Positions 24,841 through 34,900 of a DNA stretch of 64,000 bases are shown piece by piece. The notes beneath the pieces are model-generated. The model made no database searches, was not told the DNA's origin, and saw nothing but the letters and a program-made list of their open reading frames with translations. A program made the translations under genes and the position numbers. The stretch comes from Janthinobacterium silvisoli. Lineage in GTDB: Bacteria > Pseudomonadota > Gammaproteobacteria > Burkholderiales > Burkholderiaceae_D. The stretch covers positions 1-64,000 of the forward strand of contig NZ_JACHCL010000012.1 in assembly GCF_014200725.1 (NCBI RefSeq), written 5' to 3'. Positions within the stretch are counted from its first letter, which is position 1. Each line of letters begins with the position of its first letter.

Positions 24841-25359
24841 ATGCGTATCGCCGCCAAATCCACCCTTTCCGCCTTGCTCGCCAGTGTGATGTTTGCCGGT
24901 GCCGCCATTGCCGCCGCTCCCGCCCCGGCAGAGCCAGGCACCGCGCAGCACTTGCCTTACAACACGGCAGCCGACGCCAAAGCCGACGTGGCCCACGCGT
25001 TGGCGGAAGCCAAGGCGGCCCATGTGCCTGTGCTGCTGATCTTTGGCGCCAACTGGTGTGAAGATTGCCGTGCGCTCGACAAGGCATTAAAACAAGGCAA
25101 GAACGCAGAACTGATGCAAAAGGAATTCCGTGTCGTCAAGGTTGACGTGGGCAATTTCGACCATAACCTGGACGTGGCCAACGCCTATGGCAACCCGATC
25201 AAGAAAGGTATTCCTGCCGCCGTGCTGGTATCGAGCGAGAACAACCAGGTGTTGTACGCCACCAAGGGCGGCGAGCTGGCCAATGCGCGCCGCATGAGCG
25301 AAAGCGGTATTTTCGACTTCTTTACGCACGCAGCAACGGTCAAGTCGCCGGCCTTGTAA
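24841..25359 (+). CDS. Periplasmic thioredoxin-like protein
   Basis: A 172-residue protein with a Sec signal peptide (residues 1-25, ending AIAAA) and a thioredoxin fold with the redox pair C73-E-D-C76 (FGANWCEDCRALDKAL). GIPAAVLVS contains the cis-Pro. It should work in periplasmic disulfide exchange, resembling DsbD-C/TlpA-type reductases or thioredoxin-7-like proteins. TGGAG precedes the ATG. It is convergent with the Lrp-type gene, 5 bases apart, and has no operon partner on its strand. Confidence 0.88.
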   Translation: MRIAAKSTLSALLASVMFAGAAIAAAPAPAEPGTAQHLPYNTAADAKADVAHALAEAKAAHVPVLLIFGANWCEDCRALDKALKQGKNAELMQKEFRVVKVDVGNFDHNLDVANAYGNPIKKGIPAAVLVSSENNQVLYATKGGELANARRMSESGIFDFFTHAATVKSPAL

Positions 25360-25364
25360 TCGCG

Positions 25365-25850
25365 TCAGGCAGGCAAGCCATGGGCAATCAATTCCAGCGG
25401 TAATTCCGTGGTGAACTTGATTTGCTCCATGGAAAAAGCGGACGACACACCCGTCAGCTGTACTGCCTTGATCAGCTTTTTGTAGAAGGTATCGTAACCC
25501 TTGATATCGGTGGTGACGACTTTCAGCAGATAGTCGATATCGCCGCTCATGCGGTGAAATTCCTGCACTTCCGGCAGCACGATGACGGCGGCGGCAAAGC
25601 GGCGCAGCCACTTTTCATCATGCTGGCCCGTGCGCACGCTGACAAACACCGTCACCGGCAAGCCCACTTTTTGCCGGTTGACGATCGCCACCCGGTTCTC
25701 GATATACCCTTCTTCTTCCAGCCGCTTGACCCGCTTCCAGCATGGCGTGCTGGACAAGCCTATCTTTTCGCTGAGGGCGGCGATCGACAGCGTGCCATCG
25801 CTCTGCAGTGCGGCCAGTATCGCGCAATCGAATTTGTCGAGTGAGTTCAT
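25365..25850 (-). CDS. Lrp/AsnC family transcriptional regulator
   Basis: A 161-residue regulator. The N-terminal helix-turn-helix (KFDCAILAALQSDGTLSIAA, CWKRVKRLEEEGYIE) is followed by the RAM ligand-binding domain (about 70-150, with EFHRMSGDIDYLLKVVTTDI), which usually binds amino acids. The ATG at 25850 was chosen; an upstream in-frame TTG exists. A palindrome at 25864-25891 overlaps its probable promoter, suggesting autoregulation. The upstream GH8 gene is on the same strand but separated by 76 bases. Confidence 0.9.
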   Translation of the reverse strand: MNSLDKFDCAILAALQSDGTLSIAALSEKIGLSSTPCWKRVKRLEEEGYIENRVAIVNRQKVGLPVTVFVSVRTGQHDEKWLRRFAAAVIVLPEVQEFHRMSGDIDYLLKVVTTDIKGYDTFYKKLIKAVQLTGVSSAFSMEQIKFTTELPLELIAHGLPA

Positions 25851-25863
25851 GTCGTTTATCGCC

Positions 25864-25891
25864 AAGATCTAGAATATTTATCCTGGATCTT
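25864..25891. promoter_or_regulatory. Candidate Lrp-type operator
   Basis: AAGATC (25864-25869) and GATCTT (25886-25891) form an inverted repeat around a 16-base AT-rich centre, 14 bases upstream of the regulator start. Lrp/AsnC proteins favour such AT-rich dyads and commonly repress themselves. Confidence 0.45.
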
Positions 25892-25926
25892 AGCAGAGTA
25901 CGACCAGCTTTTACTGCGGCCGATTG

Positions 25927-27228
25927 TTATTGTGGCTTGGCCCAGCGGCCCGTCATGCCTATCATCGTCAGCATCTTCAGGCTGTTGCCGTAATAATCTT
26001 CCTGCTGCAGGGTGCGGCCTTGCACATTGGTCCAGATGGCGTTCAGCCAGGCCTGGTTTTCCGGTGCGATCATGGCCGCCACGCCCAGCGCCGACACAAA
26101 CGCCAGCTCATTGGTTTCGTTGGCCTTGATCGGCGTGCCGTTCAGCTTATAGCCGCTGGCGAACTTGGCCGGGTTGTTGCCCGTCTGTGTGCGGGCCCAG
26201 GCATTGAATGGCGTGAGGGCGTTGAAAGCGCGCTGGTCGCCGTAGACCAGGTAGTCGAGCGCCACGCGCCATGGATAACGCGAGGCATTCCACGAATACT
26301 GGCCATCGGTCGTACCTTCCAGGAAGTTGCTGGCGGCTGGCTTGGCGGCAATATTGAGGTTTACGACAAAATCGGGCACCAGCGAGGTTTGCGGGCTGTA
26401 GCTGGTACGCAAGGTGTCGATGATGGCGTAGCTGCGGTCGCGCACGGCGCTCCAGCGCGCGTCGCCAGTGCTGGCGGCAAAGGCGGCCAGGTGCGACATG
26501 GTGAAGTCCGAGGTGCGGGTGGAATAGCCATACTTGCCGGTGGTGCCGGTCCAGTCGCCCAGCAGCAAGTGTTTGCCCGATGGATGGACTTCGCGCGCCA
26601 TGATGGCGTTCAAGACAGTTTGCGCTTCCTGGCGGTAATTGATCGCGCCGGTGCTGCCCCACTGGCGGTGGGCCAGCAGCAGTGCGTATGCAATGTCGAG
26701 GTCGCCGTCGGTGGCACTGCTGCTGCCATCGCTGGAATTGCCGCAGCCGACGATCTGGTTCCACGCCATCAAGCCTGGGCCCGAGCTGGCCTGGTGGTCG
26801 CGGAAATATGCCACCATGCCATCGAATACGGTCTTGGCGCCCGGGTCTTCATCGGCCATCAGCACGCTGATCAGCATGCCGTAGCCATGTGCTTCCGAAA
26901 TCGTCAGCGTGCCATTCTGGGTGCCACCGCCGGAAAATTTTCCATCCGCATTGACCTTGACGAAATAGCGGCCGGCGCCGCATTCCTGGGCGATGTATTT
27001 GTTTTTCCATTGCTGGTAAAAGGACAGGCGCTGCTGGTCCAGCTGTGCCTGGGTGACGTGGTTCGGACGGATGGTGCCAGCCGTGTAAGGCTGCGGCGCC
27101 AGCGACGTCACGACTTCGGCGGCGTTCACCGGTGCCTGTCCACTTTGATAGTCGCTGCCGCCGCCACAGGCGGCAAGCAGGCTGGTCATGATGGCCAGGG
27201 CCAGGGTACGGTGCGTCATTGCAGGCAT
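25927..27228 (-). CDS. Glycosyl hydrolase family 8 lipoprotein (endoglucanase-like)
   Basis: A 433-residue GH8 enzyme with a lipoprotein signal (MTSLLAAC, lipid-modified Cys near residue 21). The catalytic-acid motif is SEAHGYGM and the base-region motif is ATDGDLDIAYALLLAH; WNASRYPWR follows later. GH8 members cleave beta-1,4-glucans (cellulase, chitosanase, licheninase), and BcsZ trims nascent cellulose. No cellulose synthase genes are in the window, so a degradative or orphan role is possible. The ATG at 27228 has GGAG eight bases upstream. The lipobox predicts anchoring in the outer membrane. Confidence 0.9.
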   Translation of the reverse strand: MPAMTHRTLALAIMTSLLAACGGGSDYQSGQAPVNAAEVVTSLAPQPYTAGTIRPNHVTQAQLDQQRLSFYQQWKNKYIAQECGAGRYFVKVNADGKFSGGGTQNGTLTISEAHGYGMLISVLMADEDPGAKTVFDGMVAYFRDHQASSGPGLMAWNQIVGCGNSSDGSSSATDGDLDIAYALLLAHRQWGSTGAINYRQEAQTVLNAIMAREVHPSGKHLLLGDWTGTTGKYGYSTRTSDFTMSHLAAFAASTGDARWSAVRDRSYAIIDTLRTSYSPQTSLVPDFVVNLNIAAKPAASNFLEGTTDGQYSWNASRYPWRVALDYLVYGDQRAFNALTPFNAWARTQTGNNPAKFASGYKLNGTPIKANETNELAFVSALGVAAMIAPENQAWLNAIWTNVQGRTLQQEDYYGNSLKMLTMIGMTGRWAKPQ

Positions 27229-27373
27229 GGTGATTTCTCCGGTAAAGGTGGGCGAGGCAAGGGCGATGCGCATGCAGTAAAGAGCGCACTGCGTAGTCGG
27301 CGGCGACTAGTTGCTGTAGTGTAAAAGTGCCCGGCCGGGCCGGCTGTCACAGGATGTAACGGACGCTGGGGTG

Positions 27374-28681
27374 TCAGTCCAGCCGCAAGGGCAAGAGCAG
27401 GCTGAAGCGGGCGCCGCCCAGCGGGCTGCGCGTCACCTGGATATCGCCCTGCTGCCAGTGGGCGGCGCGTTTGGCCAGTGCCAGACCCAGGCCATGGCCC
27501 GTATTGTCGGCGTCGTGCGGCATCAGGCGCACGAACGGCTCGAAGATGCGTTCACGGTCTTCCCGCGCTACGCCGGGACCGTCGTCGTCCACATGCAGCA
27601 CGATATGACCGCTGCCATGGTTGGCCACGCTGAGGCGCAGCCGGCCATGGCCGTAGGTGCAGGCGTTGACCAGCAGATTGCGTACGATCAAATGCAGCAG
27701 TGCGCGGTCGCCGCGCAATTCGCGCGCCGTGGTATCGATGACCAGTTCGGCCGGCTGTCTGGCCAGTTCCAGTGCATCGAGTTCTTCCTGCAGCCAACTG
27801 CGCAGCATTACCGGTTCGCGGGCCAGCGCCGCCGGTGCATCGGCCAGGCGGGCGAAGGCCAGGCTGGCGCGCACCAGCGATTCGAGTTCCACCACGTCTT
27901 TCAGCAAACGCTCTTGCAAGCGTCGCCGGGTGTCGTCATCCGCGCCCCGCTCCAGCAGGGCCAGCGCAAAACGCATGCGCGCCAGCGGCGTGCGCAATTC
28001 GTGCGAGACCGCTTGCGATACTTCCTTGTGGCGTTCGCTCATCGCGGCGATGTGGTGCGCATGCTGTTGCAGTGCGGCCAGCAACGGCGCCCATTCGGCG
28101 CTAGCGGTGGGCAAGATCAGCGCGGGCGTGCGGGCCAGTTGCGACAGCGAACTGCTGAGTGCCGACAGGGTGGCGGCGCGCTTGCGCCGGCGGTGCCAGG
28201 CCGCCAGTAGCAGCAGCGGCAAGGGCAGCGCCGCGGCGGCGGCCGTCAGCCAGTAGATGCGCAGGTTCAGCACGTCTTCCATCGCCGCCGCGCCCCACAT
28301 CGGGCCGAACTGTATCAAGGTGTTGCGGTCCAGCGCGTAATACGCGATTTCCTCGCTGACACCGAGTACGGCGTGTTCATTGTCGAGCATCACGCCCGCT
28401 TCCGGCGCCAGTTCGACGCTGTCGCGCGGCACCAGGGTCAGTGGAAACTGGAAGCGCCGCTGCAGTTCCTGCAAGCGCTGTTCGCGCGCCTCGCCCGACA
28501 GGCCGCGCAATTGTTCGACCAGTAAATAACCGGGACCGCCCATCAGGCGCCGGAAGCTGTATTCGCTCACGCCGACGGCGCTCTTGGCTGACAGGAACAG
28601 TAGCCAGATGGTCAGCGCGCCCCAGGCGAGGCATGCCAGCAGCGCCAAGGCGTGCGCACGGGCGGCAGGTTTAATGTGCAT
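27374..28681 (-). CDS. Sensor histidine kinase (RstB-like)
   Basis: A 435-residue membrane kinase. Two transmembrane helices (about residues 10-30 and 142-162) flank a periplasmic sensor region. A HAMP-like linker leads to HisKA with H227 in SQAVSHELRTPLARM. The HATPase has the N box (NLLVNACTYG) and G boxes (DDDGPGV, GHGLGLALA). It resembles RstB/EnvZ-type kinases. Its start overlaps the response-regulator gene by 11 bases, so they form a coupled pair. The signal and targets are unknown. Confidence 0.9.
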   Translation of the reverse strand: MHIKPAARAHALALLACLAWGALTIWLLFLSAKSAVGVSEYSFRRLMGGPGYLLVEQLRGLSGEAREQRLQELQRRFQFPLTLVPRDSVELAPEAGVMLDNEHAVLGVSEEIAYYALDRNTLIQFGPMWGAAAMEDVLNLRIYWLTAAAAALPLPLLLLAAWHRRRKRAATLSALSSSLSQLARTPALILPTASAEWAPLLAALQQHAHHIAAMSERHKEVSQAVSHELRTPLARMRFALALLERGADDDTRRRLQERLLKDVVELESLVRASLAFARLADAPAALAREPVMLRSWLQEELDALELARQPAELVIDTTARELRGDRALLHLIVRNLLVNACTYGHGRLRLSVANHGSGHIVLHVDDDGPGVAREDRERIFEPFVRLMPHDADNTGHGLGLALAKRAAHWQQGDIQVTRSPLGGARFSLLLPLRLD

Positions 28682-29363
28682 GCGGCGCTGCCCCGGTTTC
28701 GCTGAACAGATAACCTTGCGCCATGACGGTCTGTATCGTCACCGGACAATCGAGCGCGCCCAGTTTCTTGCGCAAGCGGGATACCCGCATGTCGACCGAG
28801 CGGTTGCTGCCGTCGTAGTCCAGACCGCGCAGCTGCTGCAGCAACACTTCGCGCCCCAGCGGCAGGCCGGCGTGGCGCGCAAAGATGGCCAGCAATTCGA
28901 ATTCGGCGGTGGAAAAATGCAGGCGGGCGCCATCGAGTGTGGCTTGCTGGCAGTGCAGATCGAGACTGAAGCGGCCGAAATCCAGGCGCCGCGCCTGCCG
29001 CGGATGGCGCCGCAGCATCGCCCGTATGCGCGCCAGCAAAACCAGCGGATCGACGGGCTTGACGACAAAATCATCGGCGCCGGCGTCGAAGCCGGTCAAT
29101 TGTTCATGGTTTTCATCGAGCGCGGTCAGCATCAGGATCAAGCCTCGATACGCGGCGCGGATCTGGCGGCACACGCTGAAACCGTCCAGGCCCGGCAGCA
29201 TCACGTCGAGGATCACCAGCGCCGGTTGCAATTGTTCGATGGCTGCGGTTGCTTCATCGCCGCGATGGACTATGCTGACGCGAAAGCCTTCGGCGCGCAG
29301 GAATTGCGCCGTCAGGGCGGCCAGCGGCAAGTCGTCTTCGATCAGCAGCAGGTGGTCTGGCAT
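28671..29363 (-). CDS. OmpR-family response regulator (RstA-like)
   Basis: A 230-residue regulator. The receiver domain has acidic residues E9, D10, D11, phosphoacceptor D53 (LVILDVMLPG) and the conserved Lys (VVKPVDP). A C-terminal winged-helix follows (LHFSTAEFELLAIFARHAGL, SVDMRVSRLRKKLG). The ATG at 29363 (MPDHLLLIEDD) is used; a longer TTG-started frame is unlikely. It leads the two-gene unit with the overlapping kinase. The 222-base spacer upstream separates it from the divergent cysteine desulfurase fusion. Confidence 0.92.
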   Translation of the reverse strand: MPDHLLLIEDDLPLAALTAQFLRAEGFRVSIVHRGDEATAAIEQLQPALVILDVMLPGLDGFSVCRQIRAAYRGLILMLTALDENHEQLTGFDAGADDFVVKPVDPLVLLARIRAMLRRHPRQARRLDFGRFSLDLHCQQATLDGARLHFSTAEFELLAIFARHAGLPLGREVLLQQLRGLDYDGSNRSVDMRVSRLRKKLGALDCPVTIQTVMAQGYLFSETGAAPHAH

Positions 29364-29585
29364 GGCGCAAAAGGCGTCGAGGCGGGATGAACGAAAAGGC
29401 AACTATACAATAAGTTAGACATGGGAAATTAGTTCGCTAACAGCATGTAGTGATCTTATGCTGCGTAATTACTTAAAATAAAATGAATATGCTTTATATG
29501 ATGGCATTTGCAGGAATTTTTGGTATATATTGATGGGGCGAATTCGTTAAGCTGTCCATTCGCCAGCAATTTTCTGATACCACCC

Positions 29586-31610
29586 ATGAACACTGAAATC
29601 TACCTCGACAGCAACGCCACCACCAGCGTGCTGCCCGCCGCCGTCGCCGCCGCAAAACAGGCGATGGAGCAAGGCTACGGCAACCCCAGCAGTACACACG
29701 CCACGGGACTGCAGGCAAAAGCGCTGCTCGATGGCGTGCGCCGCCGCGCCAGCAGTCTGCTGGGCACGGGCGAAGGCAGGCTGATGTTCAACAGCGGCGC
29801 CACCGAGGGTATACAGACGGCCGTGCTGTCGGCGCTGTGCGCGCTGCGCGAACGCCGCGATGCTGGCAAGCACATCGGCAGCTTGCTGGTGTATGGCGCG
29901 ACCGAACACAAGGCCGTGCCGGAAGCGCTGGCGCACTGGAACCGCTTGCTGGGCTTGAACCTGGAATTGCGCAAGCTGCCCGTCGATGCGCAGGGCCGCC
30001 ATGATTTGCAAGTGCTGGCCGAAATCATCGGTGATACAGCCATGCTGTGCACCATGGCGGCCAATAATGAAACCGGCGTCATCAGCGACCTGACGGCGAT
30101 CGCGCAATTGCTGCAACAGCACGGCGCCGATGCTTACTGGATGGTTGATTGCGTGCAGGCGCTGGGCAAGCTCAAGCTGAACCTGGCTGCCACGCGTATC
30201 GATTACGCGCCATTTTCCGGCCACAAACTATATGCACCGAAGGGCATCGGCATGCTGTATGTGCGCAATGGCGCACCGTTCACGCCCTTGCTGATGGGCG
30301 GCGGCCAGGAAGCCGGCTTGCGTTCGGGCACCGAAAACATGACTGGCATCGTTGCCCTGGGCGCCGTGCTGGCGGCGCTCGATGATGGGAAGACCTTCCG
30401 TAGCCACGCTGAACTGGCGGTGTTCCGCGAGCGCCTGGTGGCTAGCCTGGAACGGGCTTTCCCTGGCATCGTCTTCAATATGCCGCTGGCCTTGTCGCTG
30501 CCGACCACGCTCAACTTCAGCGTGCCCGGCCTGTCGTCGAAAGAATTGCTGGACCTGTTCGATGCGGCCCGCGTGCGCGTCAGTTCGGGCAGTGCCTGTT
30601 CGGCGGCCAAAGCCCTGCCCAGCTATGTGCTCGAAGCCATGCAGGTGCCGCAATGGCGCGCCAGCTCGGCCATCCGCATGTCCTTCGGCCCCTTGATCGA
30701 CGCGCAAACGATCACCGAAGCCTGCGCCCGTATCGAGCGCTGCGGCGAGGCGCTGCGCAGCAACTGCCTGCTGCCGTCGGCCTCATCACCCACACCGCAT
30801 GACGGCGTGCTGCAATTGACGTTTGACGGCTTTAGTACCTGGCTGATCAGCGACGCCGCCAGCGCCACCTGCGTGGTGATCGACCCGGTGGCTGCGCTGG
30901 TGCCGCGCCTGGCTGCCTTGCTGCGCTGCCAGGGCTACAGCGTGCGCGCCATCGTGTTGACGGCCGCGCCGGCGGACCAGGGCGCGGCGCGCCAGGCGCT
31001 GCTGCAAGCTTTGGGGCTGGAACATCTTGCTGATATCGGTACTGAAGGTGAGCTGGCCTTGGGCCAACAAACCTTGCGCCGTGTCGATTGCGAAGGGCAG
31101 GCTGTGTATGTGCTGGGGCAGGCATTTGCCTTTACAGGCACCCTGGCGTCCAGGGCGATTGCTCCCTTGCTGGAAGCGGGCTTGCTCACGCCCGATACCG
31201 TGTTGTGTTCCGCGCGCGGCGAGCAGCTGTGCAGCACCTTGCGCGCGGAGCAGGGCCAGCCGGCGTCGGCACCCTTGCAGCTCGATGCAAAGGACCTCTC
31301 TGCCTTCTTGCAGCAACACCGCGATGCCATTCTGGTAGACGTGCGTGAAGGCCATGAACAGGCCGCTTGCGTGGACGATGTATTCGAGGGCCTGGCCATG
31401 CATAGCGTACCGCTGAGCCGCCTGGCGGAACAGGTCGGCGCCTGGTTGCAGCAGCCACAGCGGCCGCTGGTGTTTTTCTGCCGCAGCGGCAATCGCAGCG
31501 CGCGCGCCAGCGCCTGCCTGCGTAGCCTTGGCCATAGTGCCGCCTGGCAATTGAATGGCGGCCTGGCCATGGCCGCAGCGATGCGCGAGACGCTGGCGAT
31601 CGCCGCCTGA
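29586..31610 (+). CDS. Cysteine desulfurase / inactive MBL-fold / rhodanese fusion
   Basis: A 674-residue three-part protein. Residues 1-395 are a class V aminotransferase of the NifS/IscS type: H108 (TEHKAV), PLP lysine K214 (SGHKLYAPKG) and active-loop C338 (SSGSACSAAK). Residues about 405-545 follow the persulfide-dioxygenase metallo-beta-lactamase pattern (FSTWLISD...VVIDPV), but the H-x-H-x-D-H site reads TAAPADQG and later metal ligands are also gone. Residues about 560-674 are a rhodanese with C632 (VFFCRSGNRSARA). The likely role is sulfur mobilisation with intramolecular persulfide relay, target unknown. The ATG at 29586 fits the family start. Confidence 0.85.
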   Translation: MNTEIYLDSNATTSVLPAAVAAAKQAMEQGYGNPSSTHATGLQAKALLDGVRRRASSLLGTGEGRLMFNSGATEGIQTAVLSALCALRERRDAGKHIGSLLVYGATEHKAVPEALAHWNRLLGLNLELRKLPVDAQGRHDLQVLAEIIGDTAMLCTMAANNETGVISDLTAIAQLLQQHGADAYWMVDCVQALGKLKLNLAATRIDYAPFSGHKLYAPKGIGMLYVRNGAPFTPLLMGGGQEAGLRSGTENMTGIVALGAVLAALDDGKTFRSHAELAVFRERLVASLERAFPGIVFNMPLALSLPTTLNFSVPGLSSKELLDLFDAARVRVSSGSACSAAKALPSYVLEAMQVPQWRASSAIRMSFGPLIDAQTITEACARIERCGEALRSNCLLPSASSPTPHDGVLQLTFDGFSTWLISDAASATCVVIDPVAALVPRLAALLRCQGYSVRAIVLTAAPADQGAARQALLQALGLEHLADIGTEGELALGQQTLRRVDCEGQAVYVLGQAFAFTGTLASRAIAPLLEAGLLTPDTVLCSARGEQLCSTLRAEQGQPASAPLQLDAKDLSAFLQQHRDAILVDVREGHEQAACVDDVFEGLAMHSVPLSRLAEQVGAWLQQPQRPLVFFCRSGNRSARASACLRSLGHSAAWQLNGGLAMAAAMRETLAIAA

Positions 31611-31965
31611 GTGTTCTTGCTTTCACGCTAGTCTGACACCCTGTCGCATGGCTGCGATGCTGTGCTACAGGGCATTAATTTCCTCAAAGAATCTTTCCGC
31701 ATTCTCCCCGCCAGATTTCCTCCTCGACAGCCCGATAATGCGTGGGCTTTGTACGCTAGCGCACGGTGTTGCACGGCACGCGCCCCTACGATGAAGTTCA
31801 GAAAATCTCCCTGATCCCGAGATTCACCGCAACGCCATGGCGTTACGCTGTCATTTCTGCCTGTGCCCGCCAGTATCCTGGTGTGCGGCACGGCGGTTCT
31901 GGTGCGCCTTTGCTTGCGGTTCATTGTGTCATGCGTATGGTTTGCGTATCTGTTATGCGTATCCC
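31611..31965 (+). other. 355-base spacer, no gene
   Basis: No convincing coding frame, RNA gene or strong terminator was found. The last 35 bases contain three copies of TGCGTAT (31932, 31943 and 31956), 11 and 13 bases apart, just before the glucan synthase start. The region probably holds the promoter of that gene. Confidence 0.5.
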
Positions 31966-34900
31966 ATGCGCCACCGAGCGAGGCCCAAGTTGAAAGAGTA
32001 CACTGCCGCCGTCAAGGAAAAACTGTCCCGTTTGAAAGACATTTTTCAAGACCCATCCCCTTCCTCCTTCATGTTCGATGCCGCACGCGACGATGACTTG
32101 CCGCTGCGCTCGGAATTGTTCAGCGCCATGCAAATGGCTGCCCATGGCAAGAACGTGGCCACCGGGCATGCGGTGGGAAAGCGCCAGGGCCGCGACCGCT
32201 TGCTGGCGCGCCTGGCCGATAACGCCGCCCTGATCACGGCCACCGTCAATGAATTGACCGCCACCGTGAAAAGCGGGCGCCAGGTCACGCCCGCCTCGGA
32301 ATGGCTGCTCGATAATTTTTACCTGATCGAAGAACAGATCCGCACTACGCGGCGCCACTTGCCGAAAAACTACAGCAAGGAATTACCGCGCCTGACGTCG
32401 GGTCTCGATGTGGGGTGTCCCCGCGTCTACAAGATCGCGCTGGAAATCATTTCACATGGCGATGGCCACGTCGACCTGGAAAACCTGTGCCACTTCGTCG
32501 AGGCTTACCAGGACGTGGCGACCCTGACCCTGGGCGAACTGTGGGCCGTGCCCATCATGCTGCGCCTGGCGCTGATTGAAAACCTGCGCCGCGTGGCTGC
32601 GCGCGTGGCCGACGACCGCATGCAGCGCGACCTGGCCAATACCTGGGCCGACCAGATGACGGAGATCGCCGAGCGCAATCCCAGCGGGCTGATCCTGCTG
32701 GTGGCCGACATGGCGCGCTCGAACCCGCCCATCACCAGCGCCTTCGTGGCGGAACTGGCGCGCCGCCTGCAAGGGCAAAGCGCCTCCCTGACGCTGGCCC
32801 TGTCGTGGCTGACGCACCGCCTGGCCGAATCGGGACTGACGATAGAGCAGCAGATCCAGGCCGAGATCGGCCAGCAGGCGGCCGACCAGGTTTCGATCTC
32901 GAACAGCATCGTCAGCCTGCGCTTCCTGGGCACCATGGATTGGCAGGAATTTGTCGAGACCATGAGCGTGGTCGAACAAACCTTGCGCCTGGACCCGGCC
33001 GGCACTTATGGCGCGATGGATTTCGCCACGCGCGACAGCTACCGGCATGCCATCGAGCGCATCGCCAAGCGCAGCGAGCGCAGTGAAGTGGAAGTGGCGG
33101 AAATTGCGGTGCAGCTGGCGCACACGCATGGTGCGGGCAATGATGCACGCCGCGCCCATATCGGCTTTTATCTGGTCGACAAGGGCGTGCTGATACTGGA
33201 AAAACAGGCGGGCGCCAAGCTGTCGTTCGTCGAGGCATTGCAACATACGGCACGCGCGTCGCCATTGGCCGTCTACCTGGGGGCGATCGCCTTTTTGACC
33301 CTGGCGGCCACCGCACTGTTGCTCGATCATGCGGCGCGCAGCGGCGTACATGGCTGGCTGCTGGCGCTGGTGGGCTTGCTGTCCGTACTGGGCAGCAGCC
33401 AGCTGGCCGTGGCGGTGGTGAACTGGGTGGCTACCTTGCTCACTTCCCCCCACCCTTTGCCGCGCATGGATTACACCGATGGTTTGCCGTCCGATGCGCG
33501 CGGCATCGTGGTCGTGCCGACCCTCCTGTATAGCGCTGACAATGTGGTGGAACTCTGCGAAGCGCTGGAAGTACGCTATCTGGCCAACCGCGATGCTAAC
33601 CTGCGTTTCTGCCTGCTGACGGATTTTGTCGACGCCCCCACGCAGACTTTGCCCGGCGATGCGGCCTTGCTGCAGCAGGCGCAGGAGATCATCCGCGGCC
33701 TGAATGACAAGTACCGCGTGGAAGGCCAGCCTTACAAGGAAAACGGCGATCCGGCCGAGCGCGCAGACCTGGGGCAAGTGGGTCCTTTCCTGCTGCTGCA
33801 TCGGCCGCGCCTGTGGAACTCGCAGCAGAATGCCTGGATGGGGCAGGAGCGCAAACGGGGCAAACTATCCGACCTGAATGCGTTCTTGCGCGGTGAGGCG
33901 CGCGACAAATTTTCCCTGGTCGAGGGTGAGTTGCGTGGCCTGCGCACCATCAAATATGTGATCACCCTGGATACCGATACGCAACTGCCGCGCGATGCGG
34001 CGCGCCAGCTGATCGCCACCATGATGCATCCGCTGAACCGGCCCGTGCTCGACGCCGCCGGCACGCGCGTGGTGGCTGGCTACGGTATTTTGCAGCCGCG
34101 CGTGGCCGTCGCGCTGCCCAGCGCAAACGCTTCGCGCTATGAGCTGCTGTGTGGCGGCGAACCGGGTATCGACCCCTATACGCGCACCGTGTCCGACCTG
34201 TACCAGGATGTGTTTTATGAAGGCTCTTTCATCGGCAAGGGCATCTACGACCTCGACATGTTCGAGCGCGTGCTGGGCCAGCGCCTGCCTGACAATAAAA
34301 TCCTCAGCCATGATTTGCTGGAAGGCTGTTATCTGCGCGCCGGCCTGCTCAGCGACTCGCAACTGTACGAAGAATATCCGGCCCGCTATGACGCTGACGT
34401 GAGCCGCCGCCAGCGCTGGATACGCGGCGACTGGCAATTGATAGGCTGGCTGCTGGGCCGCGTGCCGGGCCGCGCCGGCAAGCGCGAACGCAATCCCTTG
34501 TCGATGCTGTCGCGCTGGAAGCTGTTCGATAATCTGCGCCGCAGCGTGGTGGCGCCCGCCACGACCTTGTCCTTGCTGCTGGTATGGGCCTTGATGCCGC
34601 AAGTGGCTTTCTGGAGCGTAGCGGTACTGGCCATCATCTTCCTGCCACCGGTGGTGTCGGCCCTCTACGATTTGCTGCGCAAGCCGCGCGACACCTTATG
34701 GCGCCAGCATCTGGCCGCGTTTGAACGGCGCTGCGGCGTGCAGTTCTCGCACGCCATGCTGACCCTGGTCTTCCTGCCTTATGAAGCCTATGTCAGCCTG
34801 GACGCCATCGCGCGCACCTTGTGGCGCTTGGCCATCTCGCACAAGCATTTGCTCGACTGGCGTGCCTCGAATCTGCATACCTCCACCGGCCGTCAAAGCG

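Noticed and set aside
25924..27324. 466-codon plus-strand frame opposite the GH8 gene
   Set aside because: The GH8 frame has the family motifs and a lipobox; this one has none.
29413..29445. GTTAG...CTAAC half-sites upstream of the RstA-like gene, resembling the TetR operator halves
   Set aside because: The 18-base spacing and reversed order do not match the 13-mer operators; probably chance.
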